DNA from: Vitellaria paradoxa | Taxonomy: Eukaryota; Streptophyta; Magnoliopsida; Ericales; Sapotaceae | DNA: 64,000 nucleotides | Reading direction: 5' to 3' | Assembly: GCA_019916065.1 (NCBI GenBank) | Contig: JAINTL010000057.1 | Coordinates: 164,325-228,324, forward strand | Part shown: one piece after another, positions 1 to 11,700 of the stretch | How the letters are laid out: every line of letters begins with the position of its first letter | Position numbering within the stretch: position 1 is the stretch's first letter | Program-made: the position numbers and the translations under genes | Notes under the pieces: model-generated | The model's input: only the letters and a program-made list of their open reading frames with translations | Told to the model about the DNA's origin: nothing | Databases searched by the model: none

Positions 1-2560
1 AAATCTTGGATCCAACCTGTACATACATATGTACACCTATATCACACCACAATTTATAATAAATGATTAATTATAAACTTACAAAAGAAAAGTGTAACAC
101 GTGTAGATGTTTCAAAAAAAAAAAAAAGTAAAAAAAGTGTGATATGTGTGGACAATCAATAGTTTATCAAATATTCATAACAATAGCAATGATTAGGGCT
201 GAACCTACAAAATTTGGGGTCTAAGGGCGAACATTTGATGATGCTTATCTTAAAAAAAAAAAAAGGTTCTTTAATTATCCTAAATACTTAGAACTAAAAA
301 AAAAAAGGAAAAAAAATTGTAAATTCATGCATCAAAATATTTTTACAACTGCAATAACAAGAAATAGTGCTATCAGATATATAATCTAACGAAATAAATC
401 ATTATTTGAAAAATGGGTTGGGTAATAGATAAAAAGGAAGAAAATACTTTAGTCTTTGTGTGAAGATTGAAACAAAATTAGAGTCATTCATGGCATAAAC
501 TCTATCATGAGGAGGTGTACCATGATTCTGTCCTTTACATCTAGTTTTGTTTAGTCACAACCTCTTCGCCATTAACACATTATTCATTATTGCTGAAGTT
601 AAAACATTATTATCTCAGGTTCCAACTTCTGACTAAAAAAAATTGTTTATCATCTAAGGCTCAAGTTAAAATAAATAAATAAATAAATAAATAAAAAGCT
701 CCTGCCCTGCAGGCGTAACTAAGAGAAATCTTGTTATCTCAATTTGATCGGTTCTACAAAAACTCTATTGATGCCTAAAATTTATTATCTACTACACAGA
801 TCAAAAACAATGAATCTGAAACAAAAATATTATTAAGTCGTCTTTGTTAAATCGAATTTTTACGTTTTACAATTTTTTTTCTTTTTATGGGCCAGGGTTC
901 CTTAAAACTATAAAATGAATGCCTAGGGTGCCTCTATTGTAACCTTTTTTTAATACTTCATCATAATAAAACATCCTAGCACCCAATAAATGTATGATTA
1001 AGCAATTAGTTTAAGTCGGAACTACGTAAATTTTTGTGTCTTGTTCTCTTCTTGCTTATGATTATTTTCTGTTCTTGGTTTGTTTTTGATTGTGTACGTT
1101 TGCTTGTCGGTTTGAGCGTACAGATCCCCAGTAGTCTTCGAACCAAACCATATTAAACCAAAAGAATTGAATTTCTCAATAGTTTTGTGTTAAAAGCAAG
1201 CTAGTCAAATCAAATTATTTTTACAACTTGCTAAATTTAATAGTTTGTAGACAAACAAAATAATTGGACCCCATTGGAAAACAGGGACGAAGAACTGAAG
1301 ACCTGAAACTAATTATCTAAACTTTGTTTTTAAATCTATGAAACGGGTTTTTTGGAAGAAGATCTCAGAGATTCTATGTCTGAGGTTTCGAATAGTGGAG
1401 ATAGAGAGGAGTATAAGGATAAGAAAGTAGGAGATTTTCAGCTTTTAATTGGAATAAAAAAAGCTGTTGTGATTCTTTAGGGTTCTACCAGAAGATCAAG
1501 AGTTTGTGAAGATTAAGAATTCCAACAATAAAAATCATGGATTACGTGGGGATATTAAGTCATATATTATATATCACACTTATATACGTATGTATATGGG
1601 GCCTTTAGAATTGTGGAGTCTACAGTTGCCTTAATGGCCAGTTGGTAGGCCTTGGCAATGATAAGTAATTATACATATTATATGCTTAATTTTTAACCGT
1701 GGAAATTTTAGGTCTCGCTTGGAGGAGCAAATAGCAAAATTAAAAACCAAATTTTGCTTACGTGGTGAGGGTTATAAGAATATTTCACTTTAATTCAACT
1801 TAAAATTTACCAAAATTTTTACTAAATATATAAAAAGTTACTAAAATTTACTAAAAATTACCAAAAATTTCTACCAAATATACACAAGTTGTCAAAAGTT
1901 ATTAAAAATTTATATTTGTTTTATCAAATATACCAAAAATTTTACTTATCAAATTTTATCAAAAATTAATAAAAATTGTCAAAAATTGTGACTTTTAAGC
2001 AAGCTTTGGTCATGTTACAAATATTTGTAATAAAGGCTCTATTTAGAATAATAAAAATTTTGAAAATAATAAAAAATTTTGAAAAACTCTAAAAGTTATT
2101 CACTTTTTTATCGCACTGTACGAATTACGAATTCACAATTTATCTCATTTTATCTCATTTTTTGCCACTCTAAAAACATCTAAAACATGGGACTTTTGTT
2201 AATTTAAATGGAAGTTTTAATTTTTTTGATTGATTACCAAACATATCAAATCATTTTCAGTCAATTTAATTACTCAATTTGTTTTTAGCAGACTTTTAGC
2301 TTAAAAATCAGTAGCCAAAACAGATCTTTTTTTTTTTCAAAGCAGGAAAACAAATAAAAATTGCTGGGAAGTTGATATCAAGTGAGATGCTGAGCTCAAA
2401 TGCCTAGTAAGAAAGGCTCAGATTCAAGCTTCTTTTGGCTCCATTCCCGCCGATTCACCTTGAGTCACCATAAAAAAGCTCGCTCGATTTTTTTTTTGGT
2501 GGCACAGAATTTAGCAACGCCAACCCCTCCACTGTCGTTCTCGCCAAGCCACTCTCAACC
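1..2560. other. AT-rich intergenic DNA upstream of PreP
   Basis: No gene is recognisable. The stretch has many A and T runs, a short TAAA run near 672-693, and at about 1795-2000 a block of imperfect repeats built on ACCAAAAATTT-like words that may be an old MITE. The last few hundred bases must contain the PreP promoter, but no unambiguous TATA box could be chosen. The sequence becomes C- and T-rich from about 2500, as expected of a plant 5' leader. Confidence 0.5.
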
Positions 2561-2737
2561 TTGTTGCCCCCAAACTTACTCGTTATTTACTCCTCTGTCC
2601 TCGATATTTCCCTCCTTCCCACCCCAAGTCCAATCAAAGACCCCACACCAAACGCTCCTCTGTCCCTCTCTCATCTTCTTCTTCAGCTCACGCCACCATT
2701 TCAGCTCCTCTCTACGTTAGGAGCTTTGAATTCGTCC
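2561..2737 (+). promoter_or_regulatory. Probable 5' leader of PreP
   Basis: A pyrimidine-rich stretch immediately before the start codon, unlike the AT-rich DNA further upstream. The reading frame of exon 1 is open back to about 2561, but the N-terminal targeting composition begins at the Met at 2738. The transcription start is not determined. Confidence 0.4.
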
Positions 2738-5700
2738 ATGGAGAGAGCCGTTGTGCTTCGCTCTCTCTCATTCACTCCACTCGTCTGCACCAGGTTCTTC
2801 GCTCGCTCGTCCCACAAGCTCTGTCGCCTCCCTTCTCTCCCTAAACGGCACCGTTCCGTCCCCAACCTCCACAGGCGCTCTCTTCTTCGGCTAGTCTTAC
2901 CAGTCTCACGGCCTTCGCTTCACTTGACAAGGCACTTCTCGAGTCTCTCTCCCAGAGCTATTGCCAGTCCCCCAACGCAGCCCTCTCCAGGTACTACCAC
3001 TACTACGATCCTGATTCCGAACCCTAGCTTTGATTGGATGTTAGCTTTGTTGTAGCTGAATTATGGTTTTGTTTGTTCCTTGAAGGAGTTCTTAGTGCCG
3101 ATGATGACGTCGCCGAGAAGCTTGGGTTCGAGAAAGTCTCGGAACAGTTCATTGAAGAGTGTAAATCAAGAGCGGTTCTTTACAAGCATAAGAAGACCGG
3201 CGCTGAAGTCATGTCTGTCTCGAACGATGACGAGAATAAGGTCTTTGGCATTGTTTTTCGCACCCCCCCGTGAGTATACAATCCGGATACTTCATTTGTG
3301 TTTGCATATACTTGAGTTGGATATTTGGCATTCAAGTTCAACTTGTGTGTTTATTATTGCTTGGGTTATATTGAATTTCCATAGTCGCTGGAGATTACTC
3401 TTTTTTGTTGCCAATGAATCCCTTTGTTTTGGAGTAGTTCAGGAGATGGGTTACTAATTTACTAGAATTTTGGATATGGATCCGCATTGAGACACTTGAA
3501 GTGGATGGGGCTATTGCTTTTTAGTAGAAATTGTGATGTCAGGAAGAGAGTCTAATAGGCATTTTTAGTTGGATAATTTGAAAAATGGCACAATGGTCAG
3601 TCTTCATGGTGCCATACAACAAATATCTTATGAATCTTTTGTTAAGTGTAATGTCCCTTGAAGTACTAGTTGGAAAACGTGAAAAGCTTGTTTTATAGAA
3701 GTCTTAACACTTTTTGGCCTGCCCATCTTATTAAAAGATGTGAACAAAAGAAAATCCATGATCAGATAACGTCCTTGTTTTGCTTGTGTTAAGTGGGTAT
3801 GGATTTTAGTTCGAAACTAATAAAATACCTGGGCTATCCTTCAAGCAGTTTCTTGGAGAAACAGTGTTTCTTTGTTTTGTGAAACCTTGAATGAGGGGCA
3901 AATTTCAACATATTCTTCCTTAACATGTGGCCTTTTGATCCAAATTTACTTCTGCGATCTTCAGGATCTATATTTAATTTGTTTGGGCTTCTTATTTAAT
4001 TGCTGTTGGGTTAAATCTTACCATTTTATTGTGTTGTAACTAACTTGTAAATGCAGGAAAGATTCAACTGGAATTCCTCACATATTGGAACACAGCGTAT
4101 TGTGTGGTTCAAGAAAGTATCCTTTGAAAGAACCATTTGTTGAACTGTTGAAAGGGAGTTTACACACATTTCTGAATGCATTCACTTACCCTGACAGAAC
4201 TTGCTATCCAGTTGCCTCCACAAATACAAAGGTAAAACTATCTACGAGGTTTCTATAATAGAGACGTGGACATTTTTCTCTTTTGGATTTAGTTCTGACA
4301 TAAATGCTTTGTCATTATTTCCTAAACAGGATTTCTATAACTTGGTAGATGTATACCTAGATGCAGTCTTCTTCCCTAAGTGTATAGAAGACTTCCAGAC
4401 TTTTCAACAAGAAGGTTGGCATTATGAGCTAAACAACCCATCAGAGGACATAACTTATAAAGGTTGTTTTCAATTATCTTACCCTCTTCCTTGTGCAGTA
4501 TTTTGGATTTTCTGCTCTTATTGTGCTTACCTTTTCCTTCTAAACGAGTTTGAGGTCTACAACAGGTGTTGTTTTTAATGAGATGAAAGGTGTATACTCC
4601 CAGCCTGACAACATACTGGGCCGAGCTTCTCAACAGGCAAGTATTTTGATCTTGGTCATGAGGTATTTTGACACTTGGTAAATTGCAGAGACCTTGTTGA
4701 GCAGAATTTATGTTTAGTGGTTTTGAGTGTTGATGCCCTTTGCTAGCAGTATGCTGGGTTTGTTTTCCTTTCCAAAATGGTTCTATTATATTTATTAGTT
4801 CTCATTTTCTGTATCTTGAGCGTGTAAAGGAAGTTTGGTTTTGGCAATTGCTCTTTTTTCTTCTCTAATTTTTCAATAATACTTGGGAATTGTTGCACAG
4901 CTTTTAAATAGATTGGATCTAAATTTTGTATTTGTTATGTTTTATCTATTGATATCTCACAAGATTTGAGTAAAACATCTATATTTTTATAAATGTTGAA
5001 TTTTATCCGTCACAGGCTCTTTTTCCAGATAATACATATGGCGTTGATAGTGGGGGAGATCCACAAGTTATTCCCAAACTCACGTATGAGGAATTCAAGG
5101 TTTGTTACATGTTATGGTGATTTATTTTGTCCCAAGTTTTCGTATAAAGGTTTTTGGTCCTCTGCTGGTTTGGACTTCAAATCTTCATCTTGTTTCTTTT
5201 TGTTTGCTAATACATTATCTGAATTTACAATGTGATTTGACCAGTATCCAATGAGAATTGGCAACTATTTTTTTCTCAAAAATATGCGTCTTGAAAATTT
5301 TTTTATGTATATGGCAATCAAATTTTTGATTAAAATACTCCAAATAGGGGTGGTTTAGACTTTATTTGATACTTGGTCTCTCATTTGAGTTGTTGTGATC
5401 AATCTAATGAACTCTTCTGTGCACAGATAGTAATGTGTATGCAATCATGTTGTAATAAATGTGAAACATGGATATGCTAACATGTTGGAGATATCCATCA
5501 TTATGTTGTGGGTGTTGAAAGTTAACTTCGATAGTTTTAACTGCAAATGGTAGAATTCAAAAAATGTCTTTATTGATGTTGTGCATCATGTGTATTTTAC
5601 CCTAGCAATGGATGTTGACTGCACCTGTCAACCTTGTGTTATTTATTCGTGGGCTTTATGCTGTTTATTTGTGTAAAAATGTGCAGGAGTTTCACCACAA

Positions 5701-8700
5701 ATATTATCATCCTAGCAATGCAAGGATATGGTTTTATGGTGACGATGATCCCAATGAACGCCTTCGCATTTTGAGTGGTATTTTTCCTTGATCTAGTTAC
5801 AAATAAAACTTTATCTCTTTATGTATAGCATTTGTAATTATTTATTTTAAACAAACTCTGCCATTTGTGTATCTCCTTAAATGGATATTGGACAATATCA
5901 ACCTTGCAAATATGAGCAGCATCTAGGAAACCTGATTGGTCTGGCCGGTTGAGAGAGTAAGCAGTCACCTAAATTGTGTTTGCTTAAAGTGATTTTGGCA
6001 TGTTGCATTAACATGTAAAGTACTATAGATGTAAATCATTGATATACTAAGATGTAAGATATATTTTATTAACTTAATAGCCAATTTACTGCATTTATCT
6101 ATTCCTTTTGTTACTGTCTTTAGAATGTTACATTTTGTTTTTGGGGAGGGGCGGTATGATTCCTTTTACAGTTTCTAATCTTATGTTTCGCTTTATACAC
6201 CAAAATTGAACTATAAAACTGAGAGTGACATGCACTTCCAGTTCTGTACATGGTTTAGTGAAAATTCTTGAGAATTTAATGGATCTTTTAGCTATTGTAA
6301 TCTAGTTCTTACAGCCTATGCATACACCACATTTCTATTTCTTTATAAATTTTTCTTAATGATGAGCAAGTCTAGGTCGCTGTGGAACTTAAATGTAGCA
6401 TCTAATGCTTCTTTTTCCTTATACAGAGTATCTAGACGTGTTTGACGCAAGTTCAGCTCCCAGTGAATCAAGAATTGAACCGCAGAAACTATTTTCAGAG
6501 CCAGTCAGGATTGTTGAGAAATATCCTGCTGCTGAAGGTGGTGACTTGAAAAAAAAGCATATGGTTTGCCTTAATTGGTTGCTACATGATAGGCCTCTAG
6601 AGTTGGAAACTGAGCTAGCACTGGGTTTTCTGGATCATCTAATGTTGGGTACTCCTGCCTCTCCTTTAAGGAAAGTCCTGTTGGAAAGTGGTTTAGGAGA
6701 TGCCATTGTCGGAGGCGGGATTGAAGATGAGCTTCTTCAACCCCAGTTTAGTATTGGATTGAAGGGTGTCTCTGAAGATGACATTCAAAAGGTAGAAGAA
6801 TTGATAATGAATACTCTTAAAAGTTTAGCAGAGGAAGGATTTGATGCAGATGCGGTGGAAGCATCCATGAATACAATTGAGTTCTCGCTTAGAGAAAACA
6901 ATACTGGGTCATTCCCTCGTGGTTTGGCCTTAATGCTTCGCTCCATTGTAAGTGTGATTTGTGGTAATTTCTGCTTGCCTAATCGCATTCCTTTTTTCTT
7001 CATTTCTCATTTACTTCTGTTTTATTTTTTTAGGGAAAATGGGTATATGATATGGATCCATTTGAACCATTGAAGTATCAAAAACCACTGATGGACCTGA
7101 AGGCCAGAATATCTGAGGAAGGCTCCAAAGCTGTTTTTGCTCCTTTACTAGAGAAATTTATCTTAAATAACCCTCACCGTGTGACCATTGAAATGCAGGT
7201 CAGTGGTTTGGCCAAAAACTTTCAGTTATTGTGATGCTTCTGTTGTTATTTTATCAGGTAATGAGGTTCTTTTCTTTTTTTTTTGGTGGGCAGCCTGATC
7301 CAGAGAAGGCTTCTCGAGATGAAGCTTCTGAGAGAGAATTTTTAAATAAAGTTAAGGCAAGTATGACTGAAGAGGACCTTGCTGAGCTGGCATGTGCTAC
7401 GCATGAGCTGCGATTGAAGCAAGAAACTCCTGACCCGCCAGAAGCCTTGAAAACTGTACCAAGCCTTTGTTTAAATGACATTCCAAAGGAACCTATATTT
7501 GTTCCCACAGAGGTAATCATGTGCTAATTATGTTGCAGTTGAAGATCCAGTGTGGTTTGTCTCAGGGTTGGAAAACATGACTGAGCTGATGGACTTTCAT
7601 TAATTAATCGTAGGTTGGGGATATAAATGGAGTGAAGATTTTGCAGCATGACCTCTTCACCAATGATGTGCTGTATACTGAAGTCATCTTCAATATGAGT
7701 TCACTGAAGCAAGAGCTTCTTCCTCTTGTACCACTTTTTTGGTGAGATGCCTTGAACATCTAATGACCGTTAATTTGTTATTCCTTAGTGATGTGTTGGA
7801 CCCAATTTTAGGATTTTCCAATGTAAAATTTTCCTGGTAGTTTTGTTATTCGTAGCTTTTTTTCAGTTCTATGGGTTTGTTTGGAGTAAGAAAAAATGAG
7901 ATAAATTGAGATAAATTGTGGTTTGGGGGGAGTTCGTAATGCGTGCAGTGAGAGAAAAAAGTTGATGTGATATAAAGTTAACAGAGATTTATGGAGATTT
8001 TTGGAGATTTTCAGCAAATTTTTGCAAACCAAACGGGCCCTATATTTGGTGGATAATGTTTTGAAGCTTTATTATTATACATTCATTCCCAAATCTCAGC
8101 TGAATCTTACAATTTGAAAAAGAAATGATAAAAAGGGAGGAAAAAGTCCACAGAGTTAACAATTGTGTGACGTGATATTGGTTGCCTCAAGTTGACAAAG
8201 GCTTCTCCGTATTACCGGACTTAGAAATAAAGAATCCTTTAGGCTGAAAAGTTGCTTTTTACATACTTTATGTAGTTGGTTAAGGGGTAGAAAGGAGGTG
8301 GAATTGGATGCCTTTTGCAATTTTGTAGATACTATGGAACTGTAACTCGACCTTTTGGTCTTTTTGTATCTTCTTGATGCTTTTATAAAATTTGATTACT
8401 TATTAAAAAATAAAATAAAATAAAGAATCCTTGTGGCCATTCAGCCAGTTTCATGCCCCTGTCATGGCTTTTCAAATATTCTCACAGCGATGATGGAATG
8501 GTTCCACTTTTGCCAACAGTCCCTCTGCAATCACTGGTTTCCACTTTCCAGCTTTTCAGGTCAAAGTCACTTGGCCAATATTACCTCATCTTGATTTCTT
8601 TTAAACTGATCCTACTTCATTATTGGTGCTCTAGTTTATTTTTGGTAGGTATGACGCTCTAGTTTCTTTAATTCTTTCTACTGTCTTTCAAGTCATTCAT

Positions 8701-11700
8701 CGCGACATTAGTTTGATCATACTCACTTATAGAAATTTTTCTTCTTGATCACTCAGCAGTTGGTCCTTTGCAGCATATCCCTCCTAATGGTTGTTCATAT
8801 AATTTCCTTCTAAATCATGCATCCTCACCAATCCTTGCATAGGTGTGTGGACTAAGTGAATAGAATTGTTTTGTTATGTTTGTGAGTGAAAGTCATGGCA
8901 CCTTGTGTGCCACAAATCAGGTCACCTAGCTGGCACTCTCATCCATCCTTTCTTAATCTGCCATATTTTTCTGTAGGGTTCTTGTATGCTTTCTTAAATA
9001 GAAAAACATCATGGGAATGTCCTAGTTTTTTATTTTTATTTACTAAGGCTTTTGTAGGTCACCCATGAAAATAATATTGATGTGAATCCAACTATTATTT
9101 TATTTTTTTAAGATTTTATTTTATTTTAGGGAAGATTTTGTTTGAGGATTTATTTTAAGTAGGATTTGTTAGAGATTTTATAGGATGCTTATTTTGGATT
9201 TGATTTGATCCTTAGTTGTCTTAAGGATTTAACATCTCCTATTTAAAGGCTTGAGATTGTTAGGATGTGGCATTCTTTGAATTGAAAAAATATCGAATGA
9301 CACTGTTGCTATTGTTCTTCCATCTTTTCTAATCTTACTTCTTCTTGTTTTGACCTTCACTTCTTCTCTTAGTTTGATTTCTTATTTTTCTTTAGTTTAA
9401 TCTTGTTTGTCCTGCATCAAATTTGGGATCAGAGCAAATTGATCCAGTACCATCATCGATGAAATTAGAGAACCTACTCACCAATGCTCCAGTTGACAAT
9501 GGGTGTCTAAATGCACTCGACCTAAATGCACTTGACCTCAGCTAATCGATGACCTAACCCGATTCCGATGATCGTCGCTGCGCTAGTTGCCGACGATCTC
9601 GACCTAAACCCTTCGTCCTTAGATTAAAAAAAAAAAAAGAAGTCAGTGGCGTTGAGATTTCCCTTCAACAGTAGCTAACAATCTCTAGAAGGATTCTAGC
9701 TCTAATCCTCTACGTTAGCAACCCAAGCCACTGGGACCCCTATCGATTGAGGACGAGGTGTGCTGACCACACCAGAAGCCTTTCTGTCCAAGCTCGACAA
9801 GTGCCCAGCACCAACGAACGTAACCTAGGACCCAGCTCTGAAAATTGATTTGTAGCTTTACTGATTTGGAAAATGGGAATATCTAATTAGGGATTGAGTC
9901 GAGCCGAGCTTTGACTATTTCGAGCTCAGCTCGAGCTATTTATATCAAGCTTGAGTTCGGGTTGATCTTTTATATAGACTTGAGCTTAAGTCGCTAAAGA
10001 AGAATTTAGACTTGAGATTGGCTCGTGAGTAGTTAAGTTAAATCAAAACAACATCATTTTAGCCTAAAATGTAATAAATAAAATATTATAAAAAATATAA
10101 TAAAAATATAATTAAAAATATAAAAATATTATATATATATATATATTATTTTATTAAGCCTTCTCGCAAGCTTTCGAGCCGTGCTTGTTTAGGCTCAAGA
10201 TCGAGTTAGAATGTAAGTGAGTTACAAATTAAGTTTGATTTGAACTCGTTTTATTCACAAACTTAGCTCGAGCAGAGCTTTTTTGAGCAGAGCTTTTTTG
10301 AGCTAAGCTTGAATAACTCGCGAATAGTTTGATTTGTTTCCATCCCTATATCTAATCCGTGATTTGGATATCCAATTTTCATATATGATTATTTTATTTA
10401 GAAGTGAGATATCTCATTCCATCCTTGGACGTTTTAACCCAATTTTCAAAATCAGGATAGGGACATCTTGTTTCAGTATTATGATAACTTATTTCAGGAC
10501 AAGGATACCCTATTCCAGAAATCCAGGATACTTCAAGGACACATTAGGACGCTTTCAAGTCATTTCAAGGTAGTCTAGGATATTTTTTTTGGGGCCACTT
10601 TACATCAAACCAGGTGCACTTGTACCTCTTCCCTCTCTTGGTATTATACTTTGTGAATTTGAATAGCCTCATTTTGTTAGTGTCGTGTTTTTTGTCAATC
10701 CCTATTTGTTATCATAATCCCTATTTGTCTCCACTTGCTCCAATTGTTGCTATTCATCCCATTTGATTAATTGCCTTCTATTGGAAAGACAAAGGGCTAC
10801 TTTGTCCTCAACTTTTGATTGTGATTCTAACTAGATCATGGAATTAGTAACTAATATTAGAACCTCTCTTTTAAAAATTTTAAATGACAAATTAGCTTTA
10901 CTGGTTGCATTAATTTGGATTTTAACAACCCCCCCCCCCCAAAAAAAGGGGGGGGGGTTTCCTTGATCAAAATCATATTTTCGCTTGAATTATTGTGATC
11001 ATTCACTTGCATTAGTTGTTTATTGATTTCTATCATTGCCAGTTGAGTTAGTGTTGCATGCAATTGTGTCGTGGTCGTCTTATTTCCTATGGTATGTCTA
11101 ATCGTAAGATGTATCCTCCTGAAGATAATGATCGAGTAGCCCAGATCCTTGAGGGGCTACAAAATCAATTAATGGCACTCCAAGCCGAAATGACTGTTAA
11201 TCGTCATGACACCTAGGACTTACTTCATGGAGTAGTAAGTCTTGAACAACGCCACCATCCATCGGACATTGGCTATTTAGATGTGCCCAACAATCTAAAT
11301 TGTCATGATAGAAGGATTGTAGAGTGCCACATAGGCATAATCTTGTTCATAGGGATCGTGAAAGAGACCGTGGGATTTATGACCCTGAAGATGATGCCCA
11401 TCTTCGTCAAGAGGAGTGTCTCTTTAAGAACATTAAGTTAGATGTCTTTAGTTCTGATGGTCTCTAAGATCCTGTCAATTTTAGCTAGTGGATTATAGAT
11501 ATTGACCGGTATTTTAATTGGTATAGGTTTGCAGAGGAAAGAAAAGTAGAGTTTGCGAGCATGAAATTGTCTAGTAATGCTCAGTTGTTTTAGGAGTGTG
11601 TTGATGATCTCTTGGCTAAGTGCCATGCACCCCTAGCTCGAATATGGGAAGAAATTAAGCACTGCCTTCGGGAGAAATGCCTCCCTAGATCATATAAGAT

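Noticed and set aside
2400..2720. 106-codon + strand ORF before PreP
   Set aside because: It overlaps the pyrimidine-rich leader in another frame; the Ser/Pro/Phe-rich content reflects base composition.
4376..4633. Minus-strand ORF of 85 codons
   Set aside because: It overlaps PreP exons 4 and 5 on the opposite strand and has no domain.
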